Under the pieces are notes generated by a model. It ran no database searches, had not been told where the DNA came from, and worked only from the letters and a program-made list of their open reading frames with translations. Shown piece by piece: positions 53,693-63,341 of a stretch of DNA of 64,000 nt. The stretch lies in NCBI RefSeq assembly GCF_003390925.1, contig NZ_QUBS01000075.1:23361-87360 (forward strand). The letters are read 5' to 3'. The number at the start of each line of letters is the position of its first letter. Position 1 is the first letter of the stretch. Source of the stretch: Trinickia diaoshuihuensis (GTDB lineage Bacteria > Pseudomonadota > Gammaproteobacteria > Burkholderiales > Burkholderiaceae). The position numbers and the translations under genes are program-made.

Positions 53693-55825
53693 TTAATTCG
53701 CCGGCGCCTCGGCCATGCCGTTATGACGCAGCAGCGCATCGATGGTTGGAGTGCGGCCGCGGAACGCCTTGAACGATTCCATCGCGGGGCGGCTGCCGCC
53801 CACTTCCAGGATTTCGCGGCGATAGCGGGTGCCCGTCTCGGCATCGAGGACGCTGCCCTCGGCCGCCTTGGCGGCATCCTCGAACGCGGCATAGGCATCG
53901 GCCGACAGCACTTCAGCCCACTTATAGCTGTAGTAACCGGCCGCATAGCCGCCCGCGAAGATGTGGCTGAACGTGTTCGGCCAACGCGAGAAGCTCGCCT
54001 GCGGAATCACGTGGTACCGCTCGTTGATTTCGCGTGCAAGCTCGTTCGCGCTTTGCGCGCCTTGCGGATCGAAGCTCGTATGCAACTGCATGTCGTACAT
54101 CGAAAAAACGATTTGCCGCAGCGTGGCCAGCCCGCTTTGGAAATTCTTCGCGGCGATCATTTTGTCGTATAACGCGCGCGGGAGCTTCTCGCCCGTATCG
54201 ACGTGCGACGACATGTCGGCGAGGACGTCCCACTCCCAGCAGAAGTTCTCGAGGAATTGCGACGGCAGCTCGACGGCATCCCATTCCACGCCGTTGATCC
54301 CCGACACGCCGAGCTCGTTCACGCGTGTCAGCATGTGATGCAAACCGTGGCCGAACTCGTGGAAGAGCGTAATGACTTCATCGTGCGTGAAGCAGGCGCT
54401 CTTGCCGCCGACGGGGGCCGAGAAGTTGCAGGTCAGATAGGCGACCGGCGTTTGCAGGCTGCCGTCGCTGCGCATATGCCGTGAACGCGCGTCGCCCATC
54501 CATGCGCCGCCTCGCTTGCCTTCGCGCGCATACAAGTCGAGATAGAACTGGGCGCGCAGCGCGCCCGATTCGTCCTCCACCCGGAAAAAACGGACGTCCG
54601 GATGCCAAACAGCGGCTTCGTCGCGACGGATCTTCACGCCGAACAGCGTCTGCGCGACTTTGAAAAGTCCATCGGTCACGGCTTGTTCGGGGAAGTATTG
54701 CTTGACCTCGTTTTCCGAGAACGCATAGCGCTTTTCGCGCAGGCGCTCGCCCGCGAACGCGACGTCCCAGGGCGCCAGTTCGCTCAAACCGAGTTCCTCG
54801 GCCGCGAACGCCCGCAGCTCCGCCCAGTCCTTTTCGGCATAGGGGCGGGCGCGTTTGGCAAGATCGTCGAGGAACGCGGCGACTTGCTCCGGCGTGTCGG
54901 CCATCTTCGGCACGAGCGAGACCTCGCCGAAGTTGCGGTAGCCGAGCATCCGCGCTTCTTCCCGCCGCAGCTTGAGCAGCTCGGCGACGATCTCCGTGTT
55001 GTCCCATTCCGTCTTGCCGCCGCCGTACGTGCCGCCAAGTTCCGAGGCGCGCGTCACATAGGCGCGATACATCGCTTCGCGCATCGGACGATGCGCCGCG
55101 TACTGCATGACGGGGAAATACGACGGGAAGTGCAGCGTGAATTTCCAGCCGTCGATCCCGGCTTCTTGCGCCGCCTCACGCGCGGCTTGGATGACGTCGG
55201 CAGGCAATCCCGCGAGCTCGCTTTCCGTTTTCGCCACGTACGCGTAGGCGTTGGTGGCGTCGAGCACGTGGTCGGAGAACGATTTGGCCAACGCCGCCTG
55301 GCGCTCCTGCAACTCGGAGAAGCGCGGCTTTTGATCCTCGGGCAACTCCGCCCCGGACAAGCGGAAATCGCGCAGCGCGTTTTGCAGGATCTTCTTGCGT
55401 TCGTCGCTAAGTCCCGCATAGGCCGGGCTCGCGACGATCGCCTTGTATTTTTCGAACAGGGCCAGGTTTTGCCCGACGCTCGACCAGAACTCGGTCACGC
55501 GCGGCAAATTCTCGCCATAGGCGCTCCGCAATTCAGGCGTGTCGGCAACGGCGTTCAAATGGCCGACGATGCCCCAGGCGCGCGAAAGCGGCTCCGTGGC
55601 GGCTTCGGTGGCTTCCACGACGTCGGCCCAGTTGGCCGGCGTGGCCGGATCCGTTGCATGGTCTATCGCGGCCTGCGCTTTCTCGAGCAGGAGGTCGAGC
55701 GCGGGCGTAATGTGCTCGGGGCGAATCTCGCCGAAACGCGGCAGGCCGGAAAAGTCGAGCAACGGGTTATCGCTCGCGACACCCTGGCCGGTAGAGCGGG
55801 ACGAATCGGACGTATGCGAAGCCAT
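53693..55825 (-). CDS. prlC: Oligopeptidase A (M3 family)
   Basis: This 710-aa cytoplasmic zinc metallopeptidase degrades short peptides, including cleaved signal peptides. The zinc site HEFGHGLHH lies near residue 485 with a downstream glutamate region. The N-terminal NPLLDFSGLPRFGEIRPEHI and the GGYAAGYYSYKWAEVLSAD block near the end are typical of PrlC/OpdA. The ATG at 55825 follows AGGAA; the frame runs upstream to 56020 without conservation. It is followed on the same strand by no close gene; folD lies upstream on that strand after about 160 bp. Confidence 0.95.
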   Translation of the reverse strand: MASHTSDSSRSTGQGVASDNPLLDFSGLPRFGEIRPEHITPALDLLLEKAQAAIDHATDPATPANWADVVEATEAATEPLSRAWGIVGHLNAVADTPELRSAYGENLPRVTEFWSSVGQNLALFEKYKAIVASPAYAGLSDERKKILQNALRDFRLSGAELPEDQKPRFSELQERQAALAKSFSDHVLDATNAYAYVAKTESELAGLPADVIQAAREAAQEAGIDGWKFTLHFPSYFPVMQYAAHRPMREAMYRAYVTRASELGGTYGGGKTEWDNTEIVAELLKLRREEARMLGYRNFGEVSLVPKMADTPEQVAAFLDDLAKRARPYAEKDWAELRAFAAEELGLSELAPWDVAFAGERLREKRYAFSENEVKQYFPEQAVTDGLFKVAQTLFGVKIRRDEAAVWHPDVRFFRVEDESGALRAQFYLDLYAREGKRGGAWMGDARSRHMRSDGSLQTPVAYLTCNFSAPVGGKSACFTHDEVITLFHEFGHGLHHMLTRVNELGVSGINGVEWDAVELPSQFLENFCWEWDVLADMSSHVDTGEKLPRALYDKMIAAKNFQSGLATLRQIVFSMYDMQLHTSFDPQGAQSANELAREINERYHVIPQASFSRWPNTFSHIFAGGYAAGYYSYKWAEVLSADAYAAFEDAAKAAEGSVLDAETGTRYRREILEVGGSRPAMESFKAFRGRTPTIDALLRHNGMAEAPAN

Positions 55826-55985
55826 AGCGCTGTTCCTGTTCTGTTGATCTCGGTGTCGAGAGGGCGGGCGAGCCGATCGTTCGGCGCCCGATACCGTCAT
55901 TATTGGGGCGGGGCATGCCGATTCCAATCGGCGGCCCGCATATGCGTTGTGATCATTTTCGTGCCCCGCGGCCGCCGTGCCGCCC

Positions 55986-56843
55986 TTAGCCGCCGGCCGC
56001 GGCGCGCTCGGCGGCTTCAATCGTATTGACGAGCAGCATCGTGATCGTCATCGGGCCGACGCCGCCGGGCACCGGCGTGATATAGCCCGCCACGCCGGAG
56101 ACGCCGGCGAAATCGACGTCGCCGCACAGTTTGCCGGCTTCGTCGCGATTCATGCCGACGTCGATGACGGTCGCACCGGGTTTGACCATGTCGGCCGTCA
56201 GCAAGTTGCGCCGGCCCGTGGCGGCGACGACGATATCGGCCGCCCGCGTGTGCGCGGCGAGATCGCGCGTTTTGCTGTGGCAGACCGTGACCGTTGCGCC
56301 GGCGTCGATCAGCATCATCGCCATCGGCTTGCCGACGATGTTCGAGCGGCCGATCACGACCGCGTTCGCGCCTTGCAGCTCGATGCCGTAGGCCTCGAAC
56401 ATCTTCATGACGCCGTACGGCGTGCAGGGGCGAAACAGCGGCTTGCCCGTCATCAAGGCGCCCGCGTTCGCGACGTGAAAGCCGTCCACGTCTTTTTCGG
56501 GGGCGATCGCTTCGATGACCTTGTGGCTGTCGATATGCGCGGGCAGCGGCAATTGCACGAGGATGCCGTGAATGCGCGGGTCGCGATTGAGCGCGTCGAT
56601 GCGCGCGAGCAGATCGGCTTCCGAAAGCGTGGCCGGATAGCGGTCGTACGACGAGTAAAGACCGTTGTCCTCGCAGGCCTTCACCTTGTTGCGCACGTAG
56701 ACTTCGCTGGCCGGGTTGTCGCCGACGAGCACCACGGCAAGCCCCGGTTGATGGCCGCGCGCGGCAAGCGCGGCGGCGCGCGCGGCGACGTCGGCGCGAA
56801 GAGTCTTGGAAAGGGCGAGGCCGTCGATCAAATTGGCTGTCAT
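55986..56843 (-). CDS. folD: Methylenetetrahydrofolate dehydrogenase/cyclohydrolase
   Basis: The 285-aa bifunctional enzyme interconverts methylene-, methenyl- and 10-formyl-tetrahydrofolate with NADP+. Characteristic motifs are [13 protein letters not shown] with the catalytic lysine, [12 protein letters not shown], the Rossmann segment [13 protein letters not shown] and the C-terminal [11 protein letters not shown]. The length equals the family standard. No strong ribosome site is visible before the ATG at 56843. A likely -10 TATAAT lies about 180 bp upstream (57025-57020, minus strand). Confidence 0.96.
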   Translation of the reverse strand: MTANLIDGLALSKTLRADVAARAAALAARGHQPGLAVVLVGDNPASEVYVRNKVKACEDNGLYSSYDRYPATLSEADLLARIDALNRDPRIHGILVQLPLPAHIDSHKVIEAIAPEKDVDGFHVANAGALMTGKPLFRPCTPYGVMKMFEAYGIELQGANAVVIGRSNIVGKPMAMMLIDAGATVTVCHSKTRDLAAHTRAADIVVAATGRRNLLTADMVKPGATVIDVGMNRDEAGKLCGDVDFAGVSGVAGYITPVPGGVGPMTITMLLVNTIEAAERAAAGG

Positions 56844-57019
56844 GGTGGTCGGTCGAGAATGAGACGATGAAGTGCGGCGGTCGCGCGAAGCGTAAGCGCT
56901 GACGCGTCGTCGCGCGGCGCGATGTGCGGTCGGGCTGTGGCGGTGTGAAGTACGCTCGTGGCTCGCGCGGCCGAGCCGCGAAGCGCGGGCACGTGAATCA
57001 CGCGCGCGACAAAAGCGTA

Positions 57020-57025
57020 ATTATA
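57020..57025 (-). promoter_or_regulatory. Possible -10 element for folD
   Basis: On the minus strand this reads TATAAT, in the gap between the FixJ-type regulator end and folD. No good -35 hexamer is present at 16-18 bp, so the promoter is tentative. Confidence 0.35.
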
Positions 57026-57128
57026 GCGTCGGATGCAAGACCGGCGTGGGGAGGGCGCCCGGACGGGAGGGACCGGGCGCGGGCGCATACCGCGGCAGGC
57101 GCCTCGCGCGAGGCGCTTGCCGCCGGCA

Positions 57129-57773
57129 TCACGCAGGATTGGCGGGCTTGTTCGACAACGCGAGGCGCAGCAGATCGGCCACGGTGTTGACGTTGAGCTT
57201 TTCCATGATGTTGGCGCGGTGCGCCTCGACCGTCTTGATGCTGATGCCGAGGTCGTCGGCGATCTGCTTGTTCAAGCGGCCCGCGATGATGCGTTCGAGC
57301 ACCTGATGCTCGCGCGCCGTCAGCTTGCCTAGGCGCTCGGCGGCCGCGCGCTGCTGCTGCACGGTGCTGCTTTCGCTGCGCGCTTTATCGAGCATGCGCT
57401 CGACGAGCTTGCGCAGTTCGGCTTCGTCGAACGGCTTCTCGATGAAATCCATCGCGCCTTTCTTCATCGTCGAGACGGCCATCGGCACATCGCCGTGGCC
57501 TGTGACGAAGATGATCGGCAGCGAGGCGTTTTCTGCGATAAGGCGCTCTTGCAACTCGAGCCCGCTCATGCCGGACATCCGCACGTCGAGGATCAGGCAA
57601 GCGATCTGGCCGGCGTGCTGGGCGGGTTGATAGGCTTCGAGGAATTGCTCCGCGCTCGAGAAGCACTGCACCCGATAGCCGTTCGCTTCCAAAAGCCAGC
57701 GCAGCGAATCTCGGACGGCTTCGTCGTCGTCGACCACGAAGACGGTTTCTTGATTGGTGACTGGGCTGCTCAT
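57129..57773 (-). CDS. FixJ-family response regulator
   Basis: This 214-aa regulator has an N-terminal receiver (VFVVDDDEAVRDSLR, acceptor Asp in LILDVRMSGMSG, FIEKPFD) and a C-terminal LuxR/FixJ helix-turn-helix (LTAREHQVLERIIAG and QIADDLGISIKTVEAHRANIMEKL). Its ATG overlaps the stop of the PAS sensor kinase gene by 4 bp, so the two form a coupled two-component pair. The pair is divergent from aceE, which makes the pyruvate dehydrogenase operon a possible target, by position only. Confidence 0.94.
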   Translation of the reverse strand: MSSPVTNQETVFVVDDDEAVRDSLRWLLEANGYRVQCFSSAEQFLEAYQPAQHAGQIACLILDVRMSGMSGLELQERLIAENASLPIIFVTGHGDVPMAVSTMKKGAMDFIEKPFDEAELRKLVERMLDKARSESSTVQQQRAAAERLGKLTAREHQVLERIIAGRLNKQIADDLGISIKTVEAHRANIMEKLNVNTVADLLRLALSNKPANPA

Positions 57774-60286
57774 AGCTCTCCCGTAACGGTTTGTGGTCTC
57801 GGCGCCTCGACCGTGCCGCCGTGGCCCGGATCGCTAGGTTCGCCGATCGGCAGACTACAGTGAAACGTGGCGCCTGTGATCTTGCCGTCGCCATCGACGT
57901 TGTTGACAACCCACAGACGGCCCCGATGCGATTCGATGATCGAGCGGCAAATGTTAAGGCCCATGCCCATGCCGTCCGACTTCGTGCTGTAAAACGGTTC
58001 GAACAGCCGTTCGATCGCCGCTTCGTCCACGCCGGGGCCCTGGTCGATCACGCTGATGCAGACGAAGCCCGAATCGAGCTTGACGATCACGCGGATCATC
58101 GGGTCCACGGCGTTCGGCCGCGCGTCGTGCATGGCTTCCGCGGCGTTCTTGAGCAAGTTGACGAGCACTTGCTCGATCAGCACCGGGTCGACGTAGATGA
58201 CGGGCAGGCGCGAGCGGACTTCCGTCACGATCCGGATGCGCCGCTTCCTCACTTCGATTTCGGCTAGGCCAACCGCATCGGCCACGATGTCCGACACCCG
58301 CGCCGCTTGGCGCTTGGGCTCGCTGCGCTTCACGAATTCGCGGATGCGTTTGATGATCATGCCGGCGCGCACGGCCTGCTGCGCCGTTTTTTCGAGCACG
58401 GGCAGCAGCGTATCGGGCGTCGTGCGCCCGGCTTTCACGAGGGCGACGGTGCCGGAGCAATAGTTGTTGATCGCGGCGAGCGGCTGGTTCAGTTCGTGCG
58501 CGAGCGAGGAGGCCATTTCGCCCATCGTCATCAGGCGGCTCGTGAAGTGCAGCTTTTCTTCTTGCTGGCGCGCGAGTTCCTGCGCTTGCTTACGCGTGGT
58601 GATGTCGGTCGCGATCTGCATCTGCGCGAGGTGGCCGTCCACCCATTGGATGTACTGGCGGCGCACCTCGAACCACTTCTGGATGCTTTGGACATAGATT
58701 TCCTGGGCGTCGGCCGCGCTTTCCGTCAGCGCGGCGGCCGGCAGGCCGGCGTAGGCATCGACCATGTCGATCGAATCGGACGAGGCCTGCGCGCTGTCGA
58801 AGCCTCCGCCCGCCAATTCCAAGTGTCCGTCGGGCCGAATCCCGAACAGGTGCCGGTAATAGCGATTCGCGAACAGCAGCTCGGCTTCGTCCGCGGCCAG
58901 CACCGAGACGGCCGCATCGAGGCTTTCGAGCACGGTCGTGAAGCGCTCGTGCGCGGCGGCCAGCTCTTCGCGGGCGCGCTTCGGTTCGGTGATGTCGGTC
59001 ATCGACGACATCCAGCCCGTTTGCCGCCCCGAGCTGTCGATCAACGGCGACACGTACAGCCGCGCGTGAAAGAGCGATCCATCCTTGCGCCGCACGCGCA
59101 GCTCGAACCCGGAGGAGGGTGCCTTGCCGCGCAGCGTCATATCGAGCTGGCGCTGCATTTCCGGATACGAGTCCCGCGGCCAATAGGGGAACGGCGCCGT
59201 CTTGCCGACGAGGTCGCTTTCGTCCCAGCCCGTCATGCGGCAAAACGCCGGGTTCACGTGCGTGATGCGCCCATGCATATCGAGTACGCGCATGCCGATC
59301 AGCACCGAGTTTTCCATGGCGCGGCGGAAAAACGCCTCGGCGTACAGCGCCTGTTGCGCCTCGAAGCGTTGGCGCGTGTGCTTCCACAGACTCCAAAGGC
59401 TCCACAGCACGAAGCACGAGAGCCCCGCGACGAGCCACACGAGCGTGTTGTTCGTGAAGTTCGTGACCTGCGGAAATGCATAAACGCGCACCGTCACGCC
59501 TTGACCGGGCGGATCGAGCGGCAAATCGTAGAAGACGTCGCGCGGCAGGCGCGGGCGCGTCGAGGTGGTGGCCAATTCGCGATTGTTCGCGTCGGTGATC
59601 GAGATTTTGTACTTGGCCGACAGCTCGGGCGGAATGTCGTGCTTCAGAATGCCTTCGATCGAGAAGACGGCCGCGATCGAACCGAGAAACTCCCGGTCGC
59701 GGTAGATAGGCGTTTGCAGCGTGAGATAACCGTTGCCGACGTCGTCGTAGATCAGCGGCGAATACACCTGGCGCCGCGTGCCGCGCGCATCCGCGAACGC
59801 GGCCCTGACGGCTTCGTCCATTTGAGCGTCGGTTAGCCGGGCGAAGCGTTGGCCCGCGAGCGGCAACGGCGTATCGGGCCAGCGCGGCGATTTCTGAACG
59901 GTGTACCAGTTCAGGTAAAGAATCTCGGGATGAGCCTGCATGATGTCGGCCGTCGACATCTCGAAGCTATGCTGATCGGAATGACCGGCCGCGATATCGC
60001 GGGCGAGCGCCTGCAACTGCTCCTGCGCGCCCGTCATCGACAAGCGGATTTGCTGCTGCGCCCATGCCACGTTGCGATAGAGCGTGTCCTCCTGCTGCTG
60101 TTGCTCGCGCCTGTTCAAGCTCCACAGGATCAGGCTCATGACCACCAGGAAGACCAGGATGGAAAGTAAAGGCGTGAGCAAATACGAATTGGACCACCAC
60201 GGTCCGTGGTGCCAACGTGACGGCGCCGAGTCCGCCCGGTTTCCGGACGGCCGCGCCGAACGTGCGAAAAGCCGATCGGTCAACAT
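57770..60286 (-). CDS. PAS-domain sensor histidine kinase (FixL/DctB-like)
   Basis: An 838-aa membrane kinase. The N-terminal helix is at about residues 36-56, followed by a large periplasmic dCache-like sensor (about 57-310) and a second helix near 315-335. Two PAS domains (about 355-480 and 490-610) precede the H-box SSLAHELNQPLAA, N-box NLLKNAAEAM and GMGMGLNICRSI. The HELNQPL form and coupled FixJ-type regulator place it with FixL/TodS/DctB-type kinases. The sensor suggests a small carboxylate or amino-acid signal. The ATG at 60286 is used; the upstream frame adds nothing family-like. Confidence 0.92.
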   Translation of the reverse strand: MLTDRLFARSARPSGNRADSAPSRWHHGPWWSNSYLLTPLLSILVFLVVMSLILWSLNRREQQQQEDTLYRNVAWAQQQIRLSMTGAQEQLQALARDIAAGHSDQHSFEMSTADIMQAHPEILYLNWYTVQKSPRWPDTPLPLAGQRFARLTDAQMDEAVRAAFADARGTRRQVYSPLIYDDVGNGYLTLQTPIYRDREFLGSIAAVFSIEGILKHDIPPELSAKYKISITDANNRELATTSTRPRLPRDVFYDLPLDPPGQGVTVRVYAFPQVTNFTNNTLVWLVAGLSCFVLWSLWSLWKHTRQRFEAQQALYAEAFFRRAMENSVLIGMRVLDMHGRITHVNPAFCRMTGWDESDLVGKTAPFPYWPRDSYPEMQRQLDMTLRGKAPSSGFELRVRRKDGSLFHARLYVSPLIDSSGRQTGWMSSMTDITEPKRAREELAAAHERFTTVLESLDAAVSVLAADEAELLFANRYYRHLFGIRPDGHLELAGGGFDSAQASSDSIDMVDAYAGLPAAALTESAADAQEIYVQSIQKWFEVRRQYIQWVDGHLAQMQIATDITTRKQAQELARQQEEKLHFTSRLMTMGEMASSLAHELNQPLAAINNYCSGTVALVKAGRTTPDTLLPVLEKTAQQAVRAGMIIKRIREFVKRSEPKRQAARVSDIVADAVGLAEIEVRKRRIRIVTEVRSRLPVIYVDPVLIEQVLVNLLKNAAEAMHDARPNAVDPMIRVIVKLDSGFVCISVIDQGPGVDEAAIERLFEPFYSTKSDGMGMGLNICRSIIESHRGRLWVVNNVDGDGKITGATFHCSLPIGEPSDPGHGGTVEAPRPQTVTGEL

Positions 60287-60313
60287 GGCTCGAATTGTAG
60301 CGCAGCGCGCCAC

Positions 60314-60325
60314 CGCCAATTGGCG
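60314..60325. promoter_or_regulatory. 12-bp perfect palindrome in the kinase/aceE divergent region
   Basis: CGCCAATTGGCG is a perfect palindrome 27 bp upstream of the kinase start codon, in the position of its promoter (TACAAT lies between). It may bind a dimeric regulator controlling the kinase or aceE. Confidence 0.35.
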
Positions 60326-60454
60326 TAAAACAGGTGTATTCCGGCCTCGTTTGAAGCAACTGAGCGCACATTGGCGCACGATTGCCGTTTGTTTTGGGTG
60401 CGTCGCAGCAATATTCCGCATTATGAGAAATCATCTCGTCATTCGAAAAATTGT

Positions 60455-60484
60455 TTGCTAAGGCACCGGAAGCCTCTTTACAAT
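60455..60484 (+). promoter_or_regulatory. Probable sigma-70 promoter of aceE
   Basis: TTGCTA at 60455-60460 and TACAAT at 60479-60484 have an 18-bp spacer. The transcript would start near 60491 and leave about a 70-nt leader before the AGGAG ribosome site of aceE. Confidence 0.5.
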
Positions 60485-60561
60485 CGCGGGCAGTTGCCGC
60501 GGTCCGACCCGGTCTGCGTCGTCCATTCGTAGAGAGCATTCCCCATATCCAGGAGACGAGA

Positions 60562-63258
60562 ATGTCCGCTGTGCCCGACGAAGTCATGAAATATGTCGCC
60601 GCCGAAAAAGACGACGATCCCCAGGAAACCGGCGAATGGCTCGACGCGCTCGAAGGGGTCATTTCTGCCGTCGGTCCGGACCGGGCCCATTACTTGATCG
60701 AAAAGCAGATCGAGTTCGCGCGCGTGCACGGCGAGCATTTGCCGTTCTCGGCGAATACGCCGTACATCAACACGATTCCCGTGTCGCGCCAGGCGAAGAT
60801 TCCGGGCGACCAGGATCTCGAACACCGCATCCGCTCGTACACGCGCTGGAACGCGATCGCGATGGTGCTGCGCGCCGGTAAGCATACGAACGTCGGCGGC
60901 CACATCGCCTCGTTCGCGTCGGCCGCCACGCTGTACGACGTCGGCTTCAATCATTTTTGGCACGCGCCGTCGCCCGAGCACGGCGGCGACCTCGTGTTCG
61001 TGCAGGGGCACTCGTCGCCCGGGATCTACTCGCGCGCGTTCCTGCTCGGCCGGCTCACCGAAAACCAGCTCGACAACTTCCGCCAGGAAGTGGGCGGCGA
61101 GGGTATCTCGTCGTATCCCCACCCGTGGCTGATGCCCGATTTCTGGCAATTCCCGACCGTGTCGATGGGTCTCGGCCCGATCATGGCGATCTATCAAGCC
61201 CGCTTCATGAAGTACATGCAAGCGCGGGGCATCGCCAAGACGGACGGCCGCAAGGTTTGGGCGTTCCTCGGCGACGGCGAAACGGACGAACCCGAATCGC
61301 TCGGCGCGATCGGCATGGCCGGGCGCGAGCGGCTCGATAACCTCGTGTTCGTCATCAACTGCAACCTGCAGCGCCTGGACGGTCCGGTGCGCGGCAACGG
61401 CAAGATCATTCAGGAACTCGAATCGGAGTTCCGCGGCGCCGGCTGGAACGTCATCAAGGTCATCTGGGGCAGCCGCTGGGACGCGCTCTTCGCGCGCGAC
61501 AAGACGGGCGCGCTGATGCGCCGCATGATGGAAGTCGTCGACGGCGAATACCAAACGTACAAGTCGGAGTCCGGCGCGTTCGTGCGCGAGCACTTCTTCA
61601 ATACGCCCGAACTGAAGGCGCTCGTCGCCGACTGGTCCGACGACGACATCTGGAACCTGAACCGCGGCGGCCACGATCCGCACAAGATCTACGCGGCCTT
61701 CCATGAGGCCACGCACGCCAAGGGCCAGCCGACCGTCATTCTCGCGAAGACGATCAAGGGCTACGGGATGGGCGAGGCCGGCCAGGCCATGAACATTACC
61801 CACCAGCAAAAGAAGATGCAGGTGGATCAGCTCAAGGTGTTCCGCGACCAATTCCGTCTGCCGATCTCGGACGAAGAGATCGTCAACGTGCCGTATCTGA
61901 AGTTCGAGGAAGGCTCGAAGGAACTCGAGTACATGCGTGCTCGCCGCCAGGAGCTCGGCGGTTATCTGCCGGCGCGCCGCGAGAAGGCCGAGTCGCTGCC
62001 GGTGCCCGAGCTTTCCGCATTCGAACCGCTGCTCAAGGGAACGGGCGAGGGCCGCGAGATTTCGACGACGATGGCGTTCGTCCGGATCCTGAACATTCTG
62101 CTGAAGGACAAGGCGCTGGGTAAGCGCGTCGTACCGATCGTCCCCGACGAATCGCGCACGTTCGGCATGGAAGGCCTGTTCCGCCAGATCGGTATCTGGA
62201 ATCAGGACGGCCAGAAGTACGTGCCCGAGGATTCCGATCAGCTCATGTTCTACCGCGAATCGGAGACGGGGCAGATTTTGCAGGAAGGCATCAACGAAGC
62301 CGGCGGCATGTGCGACTGGATCGCGGCCGCGACGTCGTATTCGACGCACGGCGAGATCATGGTGCCGTTCTACATCTTCTATTCGATGTTCGGCCTGCAG
62401 CGTATCGGCGATCTTGTCTGGGCAGCCGGCGATATGCGTTCGCGCGGCTTCTTGCTCGGCGGCACGGCGGGCCGCACGACGCTGAACGGCGAAGGGCTGC
62501 AGCACGAAGACGGGCACTCGCTGCTGTGGGCGCAATCGGTGCCGAACTGCCTGAGCTACGACCCGACGTTCGGCTACGAACTCGCCGTCATCATGCAAGA
62601 CGGTCTGCGCCGCATGGTTCAGAACCAGGAAGACGTGTTCTACTACATCACCGTGATGAACGAGAACTACGAGCACCCGGCGATCCCGCAGGGCGAGCAC
62701 GTGGCCGAGCATATCATCAAGGGGATGTATTCGTTGAAGAAGGCCGACGCGGCGGCCAAGGGTCCGCGCGTCCAGTTGATGGGCGCCGGCACGATCCTGA
62801 ACGAAGTGATCGCGGCCGCGGATCTGCTCAAGAACGACTGGAACGTCGATGCCGACCTCTGGAGCGTGCCGAGCTTCACCGAACTCGCTCGCGAAGGGCA
62901 GGACGTCGCGCGTTGGAACCTGCTCCATCCGACCGAGCCGCGCAAGCTCTCGCACGTCGAGACGCTGCTCAAGGACGCCAAGGGTCCGGTGATCGCCTCG
63001 ACCGACTACGTTCGCGCGCTGGCCGATCAGATCCGCGCCTATGTGCCGGGCCGCTACGTCGTGCTCGGGACCGACGGCTTCGGCCGCTCGGACACGCGCG
63101 AGAAGCTGCGCCACTTCTTCGAGGTCGATCGTTACTGGGTCACCGTCGCCGCGCTGAACGCGCTGGCCGACGAGGGCACGATCGAGCGTAAGGTCGTCGC
63201 CGACGCGCTCAAGAAATACAGCCTCGATCCCAACAAACCCAACCCGATGACCGTTTAA
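60562..63258 (+). CDS. aceE: Pyruvate dehydrogenase E1 component, homodimeric
   Basis: This 898-aa thiamine-diphosphate enzyme decarboxylates pyruvate and passes the acetyl group to the lipoyl domains of E2. The ThDP motif runs from [10 protein letters not shown] to NCNLQRLDG. Other blocks include [34 protein letters not shown] and GLQHEDGHS. The ATG at 60562 follows AGGAG at 7 nt, and [15 protein letters not shown] is a plausible N-terminus; the frame from 60451 includes leader sequence. Length and domain order fit the AceE type of gamma- and beta-proteobacteria. aceF follows after 83 bp. Confidence 0.97.
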   Translation: MSAVPDEVMKYVAAEKDDDPQETGEWLDALEGVISAVGPDRAHYLIEKQIEFARVHGEHLPFSANTPYINTIPVSRQAKIPGDQDLEHRIRSYTRWNAIAMVLRAGKHTNVGGHIASFASAATLYDVGFNHFWHAPSPEHGGDLVFVQGHSSPGIYSRAFLLGRLTENQLDNFRQEVGGEGISSYPHPWLMPDFWQFPTVSMGLGPIMAIYQARFMKYMQARGIAKTDGRKVWAFLGDGETDEPESLGAIGMAGRERLDNLVFVINCNLQRLDGPVRGNGKIIQELESEFRGAGWNVIKVIWGSRWDALFARDKTGALMRRMMEVVDGEYQTYKSESGAFVREHFFNTPELKALVADWSDDDIWNLNRGGHDPHKIYAAFHEATHAKGQPTVILAKTIKGYGMGEAGQAMNITHQQKKMQVDQLKVFRDQFRLPISDEEIVNVPYLKFEEGSKELEYMRARRQELGGYLPARREKAESLPVPELSAFEPLLKGTGEGREISTTMAFVRILNILLKDKALGKRVVPIVPDESRTFGMEGLFRQIGIWNQDGQKYVPEDSDQLMFYRESETGQILQEGINEAGGMCDWIAAATSYSTHGEIMVPFYIFYSMFGLQRIGDLVWAAGDMRSRGFLLGGTAGRTTLNGEGLQHEDGHSLLWAQSVPNCLSYDPTFGYELAVIMQDGLRRMVQNQEDVFYYITVMNENYEHPAIPQGEHVAEHIIKGMYSLKKADAAAKGPRVQLMGAGTILNEVIAAADLLKNDWNVDADLWSVPSFTELAREGQDVARWNLLHPTEPRKLSHVETLLKDAKGPVIASTDYVRALADQIRAYVPGRYVVLGTDGFGRSDTREKLRHFFEVDRYWVTVAALNALADEGTIERKVVADALKKYSLDPNKPNPMTV

Positions 63259-63282
63259 GGCAACGCCTTCGCGTGAGGCTAA

Positions 63283-63314
63283 GCGCGCCCGCCGCCACGA
63301 CACGGCGGGCGCGC
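63283..63314 (+). terminator. Strong GC hairpin between aceE and aceF
   Basis: GCGCGCCCGCCG at 63283-63294 pairs perfectly with CGGCGGGCGCGC at 63303-63314 across an 8-nt loop. No T-run follows, so it is more likely an mRNA-stability or attenuation element within the operon than a full terminator. Confidence 0.5.
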
Positions 63315-63341
63315 CTTGCGTGTGCCCTGGAGACACGAACA

